This document shows positions 1 through 7,749 of a stretch of 64,000 nucleotides of DNA, piece after piece. Origin of the DNA: an uncultured Oscillospiraceae bacterium (GTDB taxonomy: Bacteria; Bacillota; Clostridia; Oscillospirales; Oscillospiraceae); the NCBI GenBank assembly GCA_944382965.1, contig CALWOA010000006.1, forward strand, positions 1 to 64,000. The letters run 5' to 3'. A program made the position numbers and the translations under genes. The notes beneath the pieces are model-generated. The model made no database searches, had not been told where the DNA came from, and saw nothing but the letters and a program-made list of their open reading frames with translations. The first letter of the stretch is position 1, and the number at the start of each line of letters is the position of its first letter.

Positions 1-99
1 GACCCGGACCCTTCGGATCCTTCCGGCCCTGTAGACCCGGACCCTTCGGATCCTTCCGGCCCTGTAGACCCGGACCCTCCGGATCCCTCCGACTCTGTG
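1..99 (+). repeat. 33-bp in-frame tandem repeat (DP/S-rich protein repeat)
   Basis: Positions 1-33 and 34-66 are identical 33-base units and 67-99 is a diverged third copy. The pattern decays further downstream to about 180. Each unit encodes the 11-residue DPDPSDPSGPV. The array runs off the left edge, so the copy number is unknown. It lies within the efflux adaptor reading frame. Confidence 0.93.
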
Positions 100-1263
100 G
101 ATCCTGTAGACCCTCCGGATTCTTCGGATACTTCTGAAACGCCGCCGGATCCCTCCGACACATCAGAGTCTCCTGACGAGGGTGAACAGGTTGAAGAACT
201 ACCGGAAGAGGAACTGCCGGAAGAAGAGCAGATGTCTTTATTTGGAAGATTGCTCCATGTACGGTCTATGGCATCCGACTTCCCGGAAGAGGGCGGCGAT
301 GAAGGGTATATCAGCGTGGATTCCTACTACGTCATCTTCAAAATCACCCAGGGAAATATGTCACTGGGTCAGCGCACAGTCTGGCAGGGCGCGCATGTCT
401 ATGGCGGGAATGGAAGCTTCTCGATTCGCCTGTTTGATGCATCAGGAATGATGGACTATACCCTGATTGACGAGGGCGAAGAGGACCCGGGTGGTATAGA
501 GATCCCGGACATTGACTTTGGCAGTGGTTATACTGCCGCTCAGATTGCCCAGATGCGTGCTGAACAGGAAAAGAAAATCAAAGACCTGGAATTCAAAATC
601 AAAATGGCGGATGCGGATTACAAGATCATGCAGACCGAAGTGGGCGACGGTAACATCTATGCCGATATTGACGGTGAAGTGGTATCGCTGCTGACAGAAG
701 AGGAAGCCAAGCAGTCCAAGACTCCCTTCATGAAGGTTTCCGGCGGCGGCGGCTTCTATGTGGAAGGCAGCATCAACGAACTGGAAAAGGACAATCTGCG
801 CATTGGCCAGGAGGTTACCATCAATGACTGGGAATCCGGCATGACTTACACAGGAACCGTACAGTCCGTTGGCGACTTCCCCAGCAGAGACAATGGCTAC
901 AGCGGTATGGGAAATCCCAATTCTTCCTACTATCCCTTTGTGGCCTTTGTGGACGGCAGCGCCGACCTCCAGGCAGGCAAGTATGTGAGTATGACCTTTG
1001 CCACCAGTTCTGGCGCCAATGGCATTTACCTGCAGAATCCCTTTGTCCGCACGGAAAATGGAGAGTCCTATGTCTATGTTCAGGGCGCCAATGGGAAACT
1101 GGAGAAACGCAGCGTTACCGTGGGCAAGTCCTTGTGGGGCAGCTATACGGAGATCAAGAGCGGCTTGAGCGAAGACGATTACATTGCTTTCCCTTATGGA
1201 AAAGATGTAAAACCCGGAGTGCCTACCGAGCTGAGTGACTTGTCCAGCTTGTATTCGTACTAA
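1..1263 (+). CDS. HlyD/MacA-type efflux periplasmic adaptor, 5' end outside window
   Basis: The frame is open from base 1, so the GTG at 97 is only an internal codon and the true start lies upstream. The first ~60 residues are Asp-Pro/Ser repeats followed by an acidic Glu-rich stretch. A region of unclear fold follows, then a charged helix at about residues 178-215 that resembles the second arm of the adaptor coiled coil. After it come the second half of the lipoyl-like domain (IYADIDGEVVSL) and a beta-barrel. In this family the two lipoyl halves flank the coiled-coil hairpin, so the repeat sits inside the hairpin region, which is unusual. The MacB-like permease begins 11 bases downstream. 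The partner ATPase is not in view and may lie upstream. The role (linking a MacB permease to export) is inferred from family and neighbour. Confidence 0.8.
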   Translation, partial: DPDPSDPSGPVDPDPSDPSGPVDPDPPDPSDSVDPVDPPDSSDTSETPPDPSDTSESPDEGEQVEELPEEELPEEEQMSLFGRLLHVRSMASDFPEEGGDEGYISVDSYYVIFKITQGNMSLGQRTVWQGAHVYGGNGSFSIRLFDASGMMDYTLIDEGEEDPGGIEIPDIDFGSGYTAAQIAQMRAEQEKKIKDLEFKIKMADADYKIMQTEVGDGNIYADIDGEVVSLLTEEEAKQSKTPFMKVSGGGGFYVEGSINELEKDNLRIGQEVTINDWESGMTYTGTVQSVGDFPSRDNGYSGMGNPNSSYYPFVAFVDGSADLQAGKYVSMTFATSSGANGIYLQNPFVRTENGESYVYVQGANGKLEKRSVTVGKSLWGSYTEIKSGLSEDDYIAFPYGKDVKPGVPTELSDLSSLYSY

Positions 1264-1274
1264 GGAGGGCAGTT

Positions 1275-2528
1275 ATGACAGAAAATATCAGACTAGCCTT
1301 CCAGGGCATCTGGGGGCACAAAATGCGCTCGGTGCTGACGATGCTGGGTATTATCATCGGTATTGCAGCCATTATCACCATTGTTTCCACCATCCAGGGC
1401 ACCAATGAGCAGATCAAGGAAAACCTGATCGGCGCGGGCAATAACGTGGTTACCGTCCAGCTGAATGAAGGAAGTTATCCTTACGATATGAACTGGAACG
1501 GGAATCCCGACGGCGTTCGGACCATTACCGAAAAAACCAGACAGGAACTGAAGGAAATTGCGGGGGTAGAGGAAGTGTCCTTGTACTGTGCCCGGACCTA
1601 TTCCGACGGACTGTATTATCAAAATGTCAGCTACAGCGGCCAGATTTTCGGAATCGACGAACACTATCTGCACGTGTACGGCTACCAGGTGAAAAGCGGC
1701 CGGGGCTTTACCCAGAGCGACTATGACAACTACCGCAAGGTGGTGCTGGTGGATACCAACACCGTCAAGAATCTCTTCGGCGGGGAAGACCCGGTGGGAA
1801 AGACCATAGAACTGAATGCGGATACCTTCACCGTGGTAGGCGTGGTTGCGCTGGCGGAGGAATTTGCTCCCACCATCAATTCCATGAAGGACTACCAGCT
1901 GTATATGAATAACTCCACCGGCTCGGTCTACCTGCCCGACAGTGTATGGCCCACGGCATACCGGTTTGATGAACCCCAGAGCGTGGCCATCAAAGTGGTA
2001 AATACCGATGCCATGACCAGCGCCGGACAGGATGCAGCGGATCTGCTGAATCAGAAGCAGATTACCAATTCCAACAGCAAACTTCAGTACCGCAGCCAGG
2101 ATATGCTGGAACAGGCCCAGCAGCTACAGAAGATGTCCGAGTCTACCAACACCCAGCTGATCTGGATTGCCAGTATCTCCTTGCTGGTTGGCGGTATCGG
2201 TGTTATGAACATCATGCTGGTGTCCGTTACTGAACGTACTGCGGAAATCGGCCTGAAAAAGGCCATTGGCGCAAAGAAAAAGCGGATTTTGCTTCAGTTC
2301 CTGACGGAATCCGCGGTGCTGACCAGTATGGGCGGCCTGATTGGCGTGATTACCGGTGTGATCATGGCCCAGCTGATTTCCAGTATGGTGCAGATTCCGG
2401 TGTCCATCAGCCTGCCGGCCATTGCCGTTGCGGTGGTGTTCTCCACCCTGATCGGTGTGGTATTCGGCATGCTCCCTGCTGTACAGGCAGCCAACCTGAA
2501 TCCTATCGAGGCTTTGCGCCGGGATTGA
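1275..2528 (+). CDS. MacB-like ABC transporter permease (FtsX family)
   Basis: A 417-residue membrane protein with the MacB architecture: one N-terminal membrane helix (about residues 18-38), a large extracytoplasmic MacB_PCD-like domain (about 40-280), and a C-terminal FtsX domain with three helices. The FtsX domain includes the typical stretch GGIGVMNIMLVSVTERTAEIG and the ending NLNPIEALRRD. There is no fused ATPase, so it needs a separate MacB-type ATP-binding subunit. It follows the adaptor by 11 bases with a GGAGGGC ribosome site, so the two are surely co-transcribed. Such transporters move peptides, antibiotics or lipoproteins by a mechanotransmission cycle; the substrate here is unknown. 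Confidence 0.9.
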   Translation: MTENIRLAFQGIWGHKMRSVLTMLGIIIGIAAIITIVSTIQGTNEQIKENLIGAGNNVVTVQLNEGSYPYDMNWNGNPDGVRTITEKTRQELKEIAGVEEVSLYCARTYSDGLYYQNVSYSGQIFGIDEHYLHVYGYQVKSGRGFTQSDYDNYRKVVLVDTNTVKNLFGGEDPVGKTIELNADTFTVVGVVALAEEFAPTINSMKDYQLYMNNSTGSVYLPDSVWPTAYRFDEPQSVAIKVVNTDAMTSAGQDAADLLNQKQITNSNSKLQYRSQDMLEQAQQLQKMSESTNTQLIWIASISLLVGGIGVMNIMLVSVTERTAEIGLKKAIGAKKKRILLQFLTESAVLTSMGGLIGVITGVIMAQLISSMVQIPVSISLPAIAVAVVFSTLIGVVFGMLPAVQAANLNPIEALRRD

Positions 2529-2535
2529 TACAAGA

Positions 2536-2570
2536 AAAAATCGCAGGCATTTCGGTGCCTGCGGTTTTTC
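2536..2570 (+). terminator. Rho-independent terminator of the efflux operon
   Basis: The arms CGCAGGCA and TGCCTGCG flank a short loop (TTCGG) and are bracketed by an A-run and a T-run, 8 bases after the permease stop. Confidence 0.9.
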
Positions 2571-2580
2571 TGACAAAAGG

Positions 2581-2609
2581 TTGCAATTCGGTTAAAAATG
2601 TGCTATGAT
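2581..2609 (+). promoter_or_regulatory. Sigma-A-type promoter for the leucine-rich protein gene
   Basis: TTGCAA (2581-2586), a 17-base spacer and TATGAT (2604-2609), with a TGC extension before the -10. It sits between the upstream terminator and the start at 2645. Confidence 0.7.
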
Positions 2610-2644
2610 TTTTCACAGTTTGAAATCATTTGGAGGTCAATGCT

Positions 2645-4318
2645 GTGAAGAGTAAACTTGTGACCGTCCTTCTGGTGATTGTGATTGTACTGACGCTGGC
2701 AGTAGGCGGCGTTGTGGGCTTCCTGTGGTATCGGGATAATCACATTTTTGTGGAAGGAAAGGCTTATTCCATCCATGCGGTGACGCTGGACCTGCGGCAG
2801 GAGGATATATCCGCTGCGCATTACGACCAGGTTCACGCCCAACTGCCCCAATGCCAGATCACCTGGAATGTTCCGTTCCAAAATGGAAAAGTTTCCAGCG
2901 ATTCCGAAAGCCTGAGTGTTACCACCCTGACCCAGGAAGACGTGGATATTCTGAGTAAGTATTTTCCCAACCTAAAGACCCTGGATGCCTCCGCTTGTCA
3001 GGATTATGGAATGCTGGAAGCGTTCCAAAACCAGAACCCGGACTGCGAAGTTACCTATACGGTGGATCTGGGAGGAAAAGCCTTCCCTCCGGACACCACG
3101 GAGCTGGTACTGGAAAATGGCGACTATACCCTGGACATGCTGCTGGAAAACCTGGCCTATCTGCCCCAGGTAAAATCCATCAATCTGAAAATGCCGGAGC
3201 TTTCTTTGGAAGAGGTGGAGCAGCTGAAGGCGGATTATGAGGCCATTGAGATTACCTGCACTGTGGAACTGATGGGGAAAGAATATGACACCCAGACAAC
3301 CCAGCTGGACTTGTCTTCGTTGACTTCGGACGCAGTTGCAGAGGTGGCGGAGAAGCTGGCCATGCTGCCCAACCTGGAAAATGTGGAACTGACCAACTCC
3401 GAAGGCGTCAGCCAGCTGACCAAAGAGGATGTCAAAACCCTGATGAATGCGGCACCAGAGGTAAGCTTCCACTACGCATTTGACTTCTTTGGTCAGACTA
3501 TTTCCACAACCGATGAGGAAGTGCACATCAAAAATACCAAAATCGGTGACGAAGGAGAGCAGGAAGTGCGCCTGGCCCTGGACCTGATGCAAAACTGCAG
3601 CCGCTTTGTGCTGGAAAACTGCCAGATGTCCAATGATGTTCTGGCGAAAATCCGGGACGACTACCGCGAGAAAACCAAGGTGGTCTGGCGGGTGTACTTT
3701 GGCGAAGGCGGCAGCAGCCTGACCGACGCCCAGGTAATCCGGGCGGTATATGGACTGGTGGACGATAACTGCCATGATCTGATCTACTGTGAAGACGTGC
3801 AGTTTATGGACATCGGTCACAATGAGTTCCTGGATGCAGTGCCCTTTGTGGCGGGGATGCCCAACCTGGAGTATATCATCGTCTCCGGCGCCCCCATTAA
3901 GGACCTGACACCCTTTGAAAACTGCAAGAAGCTGAAGTTCCTGGAGATTGCCTTCTGCGAATATATTGAAGATCTGTCTCCTTTGGCTAACTGTGAAAGC
4001 CTGGAAATGCTGAACATCAGCAATACCCATGTTTTGGATCTGTCCCCGCTGGATGATCTGCCTATGACCCATTTGTGTGCCAGACTGAATCCTGCCGGCG
4101 GCAGTCGGATTCCCAAGGAAGAACAGGACCGTTTCATCGCCCAGCACCCGGACTGCTGGTCCTCCTTTACCGGCTCTCAGCCTTACGGCGTGGGCTGGCG
4201 CTATGATACGGATGAGACTACCCCTCTGCCCGCTTATGCACTGATTGCCGAAGCCTTCCGTTATCCCAACGCCCCCAACAACGTGGGCTGGTATCTGGAA
4301 ACAGAAACAGAATCCTAA
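2645..4318 (+). CDS. Membrane-anchored leucine-rich-repeat-like protein
   Basis: I place the start at GTG 2645 because GGAGG at 2632-2636 lies 8 bases upstream. A TTG start at 2630 would overlap the ribosome site. The 557-residue product has one N-terminal membrane helix (about residues 4-25) and a long outward-facing part. That part carries repeated leucine-spaced segments of the kind LPNLENVELTNSEGV, PNLKTLDAS and NCKKLKFLEIAFC, typical of irregular LRR folds. Near residue 330 a segment with YGLVDDNCHDLIYCED recalls large clostridial surface LRR proteins. No enzymatic motif is seen. RidA follows 22 bases later and is probably co-transcribed, which gives no functional hint. It is probably a surface protein with a binding role (inference). 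Confidence 0.7.
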   Translation: MKSKLVTVLLVIVIVLTLAVGGVVGFLWYRDNHIFVEGKAYSIHAVTLDLRQEDISAAHYDQVHAQLPQCQITWNVPFQNGKVSSDSESLSVTTLTQEDVDILSKYFPNLKTLDASACQDYGMLEAFQNQNPDCEVTYTVDLGGKAFPPDTTELVLENGDYTLDMLLENLAYLPQVKSINLKMPELSLEEVEQLKADYEAIEITCTVELMGKEYDTQTTQLDLSSLTSDAVAEVAEKLAMLPNLENVELTNSEGVSQLTKEDVKTLMNAAPEVSFHYAFDFFGQTISTTDEEVHIKNTKIGDEGEQEVRLALDLMQNCSRFVLENCQMSNDVLAKIRDDYREKTKVVWRVYFGEGGSSLTDAQVIRAVYGLVDDNCHDLIYCEDVQFMDIGHNEFLDAVPFVAGMPNLEYIIVSGAPIKDLTPFENCKKLKFLEIAFCEYIEDLSPLANCESLEMLNISNTHVLDLSPLDDLPMTHLCARLNPAGGSRIPKEEQDRFIAQHPDCWSSFTGSQPYGVGWRYDTDETTPLPAYALIAEAFRYPNAPNNVGWYLETETES

Positions 4319-4340
4319 TACTGGAAAGGAAGTATTTGAT

Positions 4341-4718
4341 ATGAATCATCCTATTCACACAGAAAATGCCCCTGCGGCCATCGGCCCTTATTCTCAGGCA
4401 GTGCAGGCAGGAAATCTGCTGTTTGTCTCCGGACAGCTGCCCATTGACCCGGCTACCGGCGCCTTTGCCGGGGAGGACATTGCCACCCAGACCCGTCAGT
4501 CCCTGACCAATGTCCGCAATATTCTGGAAAAGGCCGGATACAGCTGTGCAGATGTGGTGAAGACCACGGTGCTGATGGCAAATATTGAAGATTTTGCTGC
4601 TATGAACGCAGTATACGCCGAGTTCTTTACGGAAAACTTCCCCGCCCGGGCAGCCTACGCCGTCAAGGATATTCCCAAGGGCGCTCTGGTGGAAATCGAA
4701 GTTGTTGCTTGCAAGTAA
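4341..4718 (+). CDS. ridA: RidA family enamine/imine deaminase
   Basis: A 125-residue protein matching RidA (YjgF/YER057c/UK114) over its full length: NAPAAIGPYSQAV near the N-terminus, FVSGQLPIDPATG, VVKTTVLMANIEDFAAMNAVYAEFF, and the C-terminal PKGALVEIEVVA. The arginine that binds the substrate carboxylate lies in the segment PARAAYAV. RidA hydrolyses reactive 2-aminoacrylate and other enamines released by PLP enzymes such as threonine dehydratase. Start ATG 4341 follows GGAAAGGAAG. The longer open frame upstream belongs to the preceding gene and is not used. Confidence 0.95.
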   Translation: MNHPIHTENAPAAIGPYSQAVQAGNLLFVSGQLPIDPATGAFAGEDIATQTRQSLTNVRNILEKAGYSCADVVKTTVLMANIEDFAAMNAVYAEFFTENFPARAAYAVKDIPKGALVEIEVVACK

Positions 4719-4735
4719 ATCCCTGTAAAAAGCCC

Positions 4736-4772
4736 AAAACCCTCCCGACCGTTTTTGTCAGGAGGGTTTTCT
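4736..4772 (+). terminator. Rho-independent terminator after ridA
   Basis: A perfect 10-bp stem AAAACCCTCC/GGAGGGTTTT, with the right arm ending in a T-run. Confidence 0.9.
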
Positions 4773-4813
4773 GCGATCGTCGGCAGTTTCTGCTTCCCAT
4801 TGACTGCCTGGTA

Positions 4814-4822
4814 TGGTATAAT
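4814..4822 (+). promoter_or_regulatory. Extended -10 promoter for the MoxR/VWA operon
   Basis: TGGTATAAT at 4814-4822 is a full extended -10 element 23 bases before the start codon. TTGACT at 4800 is only 11 bases upstream of the -10, too close to be its -35. Confidence 0.6.
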
Positions 4823-4844
4823 AAAAAGAAAAAGGAGAAACTGC

Positions 4845-5732
4845 ATGACCTTAGAAGAACTGAAGCAAAAAATGGATCAGGCCCATTATATTTACGATGA
4901 TACCTTGGCTACGGTGCTGTATGTGGCGCTGCAGCTGGGACGCCCTCTGCTGATTGAGGGCGCTGCCGGTGTGGGAAAAACGGAGATTGCCAAAGTGATG
5001 GCCTCCGCCCTGGACCGGGATCTGGTGCGGCTGCAGTGCTATGAAGGCCTGGACGAAAGCAAGGCGCTGTACGAGTGGAACTACCAGAAGCAGCTGCTGT
5101 CCATCCAGGTGAATATGAATGCCCAGGATAAGGATGCGCTGACCAAGTCTCTGTTCAGTGACGAGTATCTTCTGGAACGTCCCCTGCTGCAGTCCATCCG
5201 GTCGGAAAAGCCGGTGGTGCTGCTGATTGACGAAATTGACAAGGCCGATGAGGAGTTTGAAGCGTTCCTGCTGGAACTGCTTTCGGATATGCAGGTATCC
5301 ATCCCGGAGGTGGGCACCATCAAGGCAAAGTCGATCCCCTTTGTGGTACTGACTTCCAACCGGGCAAGACCTTTGAGCGAAGCCCTGCGGCGGCGGTGTG
5401 CCTACCTGTATATTGAATATCCGGATATGGAGAAGGAATTGGCCATTCTTCGGGCGAAGCTTCCCCATGTGGATGACCGTCTCTGCGCTCAGGTGGCCCT
5501 GGCAGTGCAGAAGCTTCGGGCCAGCGAAACCATTCTGAAAAAACCCTCCATTGCGGAAACTTTGGACTGGGCGGCGGCCCTGGATGCCCTGGGCCTGCGG
5601 GAACTGACCCCGGATGCTCTGCGGCAGACAGCGGGATTCGTGCTGAAAAACAACGAAGACATTGCCGAACTGAATCTGGATGACCACCATGCCTGCCAGT
5701 GCGGAGGCTGCGGAGGACACCACCATGACTGA
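4845..5732 (+). CDS. MoxR-family AAA ATPase
   Basis: A 295-residue AAA+ protein of the MoxR group. It has Walker A GAAGVGKT (residues 39-46), Walker B LLIDEIDKAD, sensor 1 LTSNRAR and the arginine-finger region RRRCAYLYIEYPD. Start ATG 4845 follows AAGGAGAAA. MoxR ATPases act as chaperones that assemble or activate partner complexes and nearly always work with a VWA protein, which is the next gene. The C-terminus is odd: after an ordinary ending it finishes DDHHACQCGGCGGHHHD, rich in His and Cys. The same DNA carries the ribosome site of the next gene, so the tail may be a by-product of overlap or a real metal-binding end. Substrate unknown. Confidence 0.9.
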   Translation: MTLEELKQKMDQAHYIYDDTLATVLYVALQLGRPLLIEGAAGVGKTEIAKVMASALDRDLVRLQCYEGLDESKALYEWNYQKQLLSIQVNMNAQDKDALTKSLFSDEYLLERPLLQSIRSEKPVVLLIDEIDKADEEFEAFLLELLSDMQVSIPEVGTIKAKSIPFVVLTSNRARPLSEALRRRCAYLYIEYPDMEKELAILRAKLPHVDDRLCAQVALAVQKLRASETILKKPSIAETLDWAAALDALGLRELTPDALRQTAGFVLKNNEDIAELNLDDHHACQCGGCGGHHHD

Positions 5733-7002
5733 CCCCCAGGTCTACCTGGAAAAGCTGTCTGCCTTTTCCCGGATGCTGCGGCTGGAAGGGCTGATCGTCA
5801 GTCCCAAAGAAACCGAAGACGCTGCCCGGCTGCTGATTGGGTTAGGAATGGCAGACCGGGAGCAGGTCAAGACTGCTCTGCGGACGGTCTATGCCAAATC
5901 CCGGGAAGAGCAGCTTTCCTTTGACCGGTGCTTTGACGGATTCTTCATCTCAGAAGAAAAGATGCGCCAGCAGGCTAAGGAGCAGATGCAGCGGGAGCAG
6001 GAGCTGCAGCAGCACCGCCAGGAGGCAGAAGAGGAATTGCAGCTCAACGGCAAGCCCATGGACCTGGACGAAAGCCAACGGGAAGCCTATGCTGCTATGC
6101 CGGAAGATGCCCGGCAGCGGCTGCGCAGCTTCATGGAAAAATACCGGGGTACCGCCGAGCGCAATCCCAAACTCTACGGCGAATTTATCCACTCGGTCTT
6201 TGCCCGGGCCATTCTGGAGCAGCAGATGCTGATGGAAAATGCCGGAGTGGGTGCTCAGGAGATTGACCCGGAAATGGGAATTCTGTACCGGGATATTTCG
6301 GAATTTAAGGATACGGAAATTCCCAAAGCCATTTCCATGATTCAGGCGGTGGCCCGGCAGATCAACGGAGAACTCTCCGCCAAACGTAAGGGCAGCGCCC
6401 ATACCGGTAAGCTGGACTTTCGCAAAACCATCCGCAAGGGTCTGGAAACCGGCGGCAGCTTTTATCGCTTGCGCTACCGGAAAAAACGGGCTCAGCGCAA
6501 GCACCTGGTGCTGCTGTGCGACGTCTCCGGCTCCATGGTGCAGTTTTCGGAATTTGCCCTGCGGTTTATTCAGAGCCTGAATCAGGTCGCCGATAGCTCC
6601 CGGACCTTCCTGTTTTCGGAAACCATGGTGGAGGTGGATGCGTTTCAGCTTCAGAATATGGATCAGTTCCGCAGTCATGTCCGGGAACTGGGTATCTACG
6701 GACGGGGAACGGATGTGGGAACTGCCCTGGCCCAGCTGTGCCTGAAGCAACCGCCGATTCTCAACCAGGCTACAACGTTGCTGATTTTGTCCGACACCAA
6801 GACCATTGACCAGCCCCGGGCAGTGCGGGCGGTGATGGAAGCCAAGCGGCAGTGTGGTCGGGTACTCTGGCTCAACCCCATTCCGCAGAATAAGTGGCAG
6901 TACCTCAGAAGCGTGCAGACCATGGCGGAAATCTGTACCATGGTGCCTTGCAGCACCCTGCGGGAGCTGGCCTCCGCCTGCCGCAGATTGACCAAGATCT
7001 AA
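5725..7002 (+). CDS. VWA-domain protein, CoxE-like partner of MoxR
   Basis: A 425-residue protein whose C-terminal half is a CoxE-type von Willebrand A domain. The MIDAS metal site DVSGS is at residues 266-270, and the threonine of GRGTDVGTAL and the aspartate of LILSDTKT come later. The N-terminal half is helical and charged, with a Gln/Glu-rich coiled-coil-like stretch at about residues 85-115. Start ATG 5725 is set by CGGAGGA at 5711-5717 and overlaps the ATPase stop by 8 bases, so translation is coupled. No membrane segment is seen, so the pair is probably cytoplasmic. CoxD/CoxE-type pairs insert metals or mature enzymes; the client here is not identifiable, though hydCBA is the next operon. 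Confidence 0.88.
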   Translation: MTDPQVYLEKLSAFSRMLRLEGLIVSPKETEDAARLLIGLGMADREQVKTALRTVYAKSREEQLSFDRCFDGFFISEEKMRQQAKEQMQREQELQQHRQEAEEELQLNGKPMDLDESQREAYAAMPEDARQRLRSFMEKYRGTAERNPKLYGEFIHSVFARAILEQQMLMENAGVGAQEIDPEMGILYRDISEFKDTEIPKAISMIQAVARQINGELSAKRKGSAHTGKLDFRKTIRKGLETGGSFYRLRYRKKRAQRKHLVLLCDVSGSMVQFSEFALRFIQSLNQVADSSRTFLFSETMVEVDAFQLQNMDQFRSHVRELGIYGRGTDVGTALAQLCLKQPPILNQATTLLILSDTKTIDQPRAVRAVMEAKRQCGRVLWLNPIPQNKWQYLRSVQTMAEICTMVPCSTLRELASACRRLTKI

Positions 7003-7020
7003 CTGTATCGTATTTGTATG

Positions 7021-7058
7021 CCCGGAGAATCCAGTTTGGATTCTCCGGGTGCTGTCTT
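7021..7058 (+). terminator. Terminator after the MoxR/VWA operon
   Basis: A perfect 12-bp stem CCCGGAGAATCC/GGATTCTCCGGG (7021-7032 and 7038-7049) with a 5-base loop and a weak T-rich tail. Confidence 0.82.
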
Positions 7059-7103
7059 TCTGGGATGCGGAGATACCAGAACCAGGGAAAAGGAGTGCTA
7101 TTT

Positions 7104-7148
7104 TTGACATATGTCGATATGTTTCTGCAGAATTGTAGACAATTACAA
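7104..7148 (+). promoter_or_regulatory. Palindrome cluster upstream of hydCBA, possible operator
   Basis: Within 45 bases there are a 10-bp perfect palindrome GACATATGTC (7106-7115), an inverted repeat ACATAT-4-ATATGT (7107-7122) and an inverted repeat ATTGT-2-ACAAT (7132-7143). They lie 35-100 bases upstream of the likely hyd promoter. None matches the classical Rex half-sites well, so the binding protein is unknown. Confidence 0.35.
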
Positions 7149-7180
7149 ATTATGCCGTTTCTTTCTGGGAATTAATCTCA

Positions 7181-7209
7181 TGGAAAACAGACGGTAATTC
7201 TGCTATAAT
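7181..7209 (+). promoter_or_regulatory. Probable hydCBA promoter
   Basis: TATAAT at 7204-7209 with TGGAAA (7181-7186) 17 bases upstream as a weak -35. The hydC start is at 7273. Confidence 0.55.
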
Positions 7210-7272
7210 AAATACGGTACACCCTATCCCGAAAATCGCTTTTATGTAAAGCGTAAGGAGGTTAACATCACC

Positions 7273-7749
7273 ATGCTGCCATCATCGTACTACAGCAAAA
7301 CGGACGAGATCATTGCCCGGTACGTCCCGGATGCCCGCTCCCTGATTCCCATCATGCAGGATATTCAGGCGGAGTACCGCTATCTTCCTGCGGAACTTCT
7401 GAGCTATGTGGCCGGGAAAATCGGGATCACCGAGGCGAAAGCCTATTCTGTTGCAACATTCTATGAGAATTTCTCCTTTGAAGCAAAGGGCAAGTATGTC
7501 ATTAAGGTCTGTGACGGAACCGCCTGCCATGTGCGCCATTCCACCCCGGTGCTGGAAGCACTGTGGAAGGAACTGGGTCTGAGCAAGAAGAAGCATACCA
7601 CCGACGACATGCTCTTCACGGTGGAGACGGTTTCCTGCCTGGGTGCCTGTGGACTGGCTCCCACCATGATGGTCAACGAGCAGGTTTATCCTTCCATGAC
7701 ACCCGAGAAGGCATTGGCACTCATCGAGGAATTGCGAGGTAAAGGCTGA
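7273..7749 (+). CDS. hydC: NAD(P)H-linked [FeFe]-hydrogenase, NuoE-like subunit HydC
   Basis: A 158-residue thioredoxin-fold [2Fe-2S] protein of the NuoE/HydC family. The four cluster cysteines are Cys80, Cys85, Cys122 and Cys126 in the pattern CDGTAC and CLGAC. It passes electrons between the flavin subunit HydB and the hydrogenase. The start follows AAGGAGGTTAAC, a strong site. Its stop overlaps the hydB start by one base (TGATG). The gene order hydC-hydB-hydA is that of trimeric, often electron-bifurcating, hydrogenases, in which H2 is made from NADH plus reduced ferredoxin. Whether this one bifurcates cannot be read from sequence. Confidence 0.93.
   Translation: MLPSSYYSKTDEIIARYVPDARSLIPIMQDIQAEYRYLPAELLSYVAGKIGITEAKAYSVATFYENFSFEAKGKYVIKVCDGTACHVRHSTPVLEALWKELGLSKKKHTTDDMLFTVETVSCLGACGLAPTMMVNEQVYPSMTPEKALALIEELRGKG

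Noticed and set aside
4800..4822. TTGACT plus TATAAT as a classical promoter for the MoxR gene
   Set aside because: The spacer is only 11 bases, too short for sigma-A. The extended -10 alone is reported instead.
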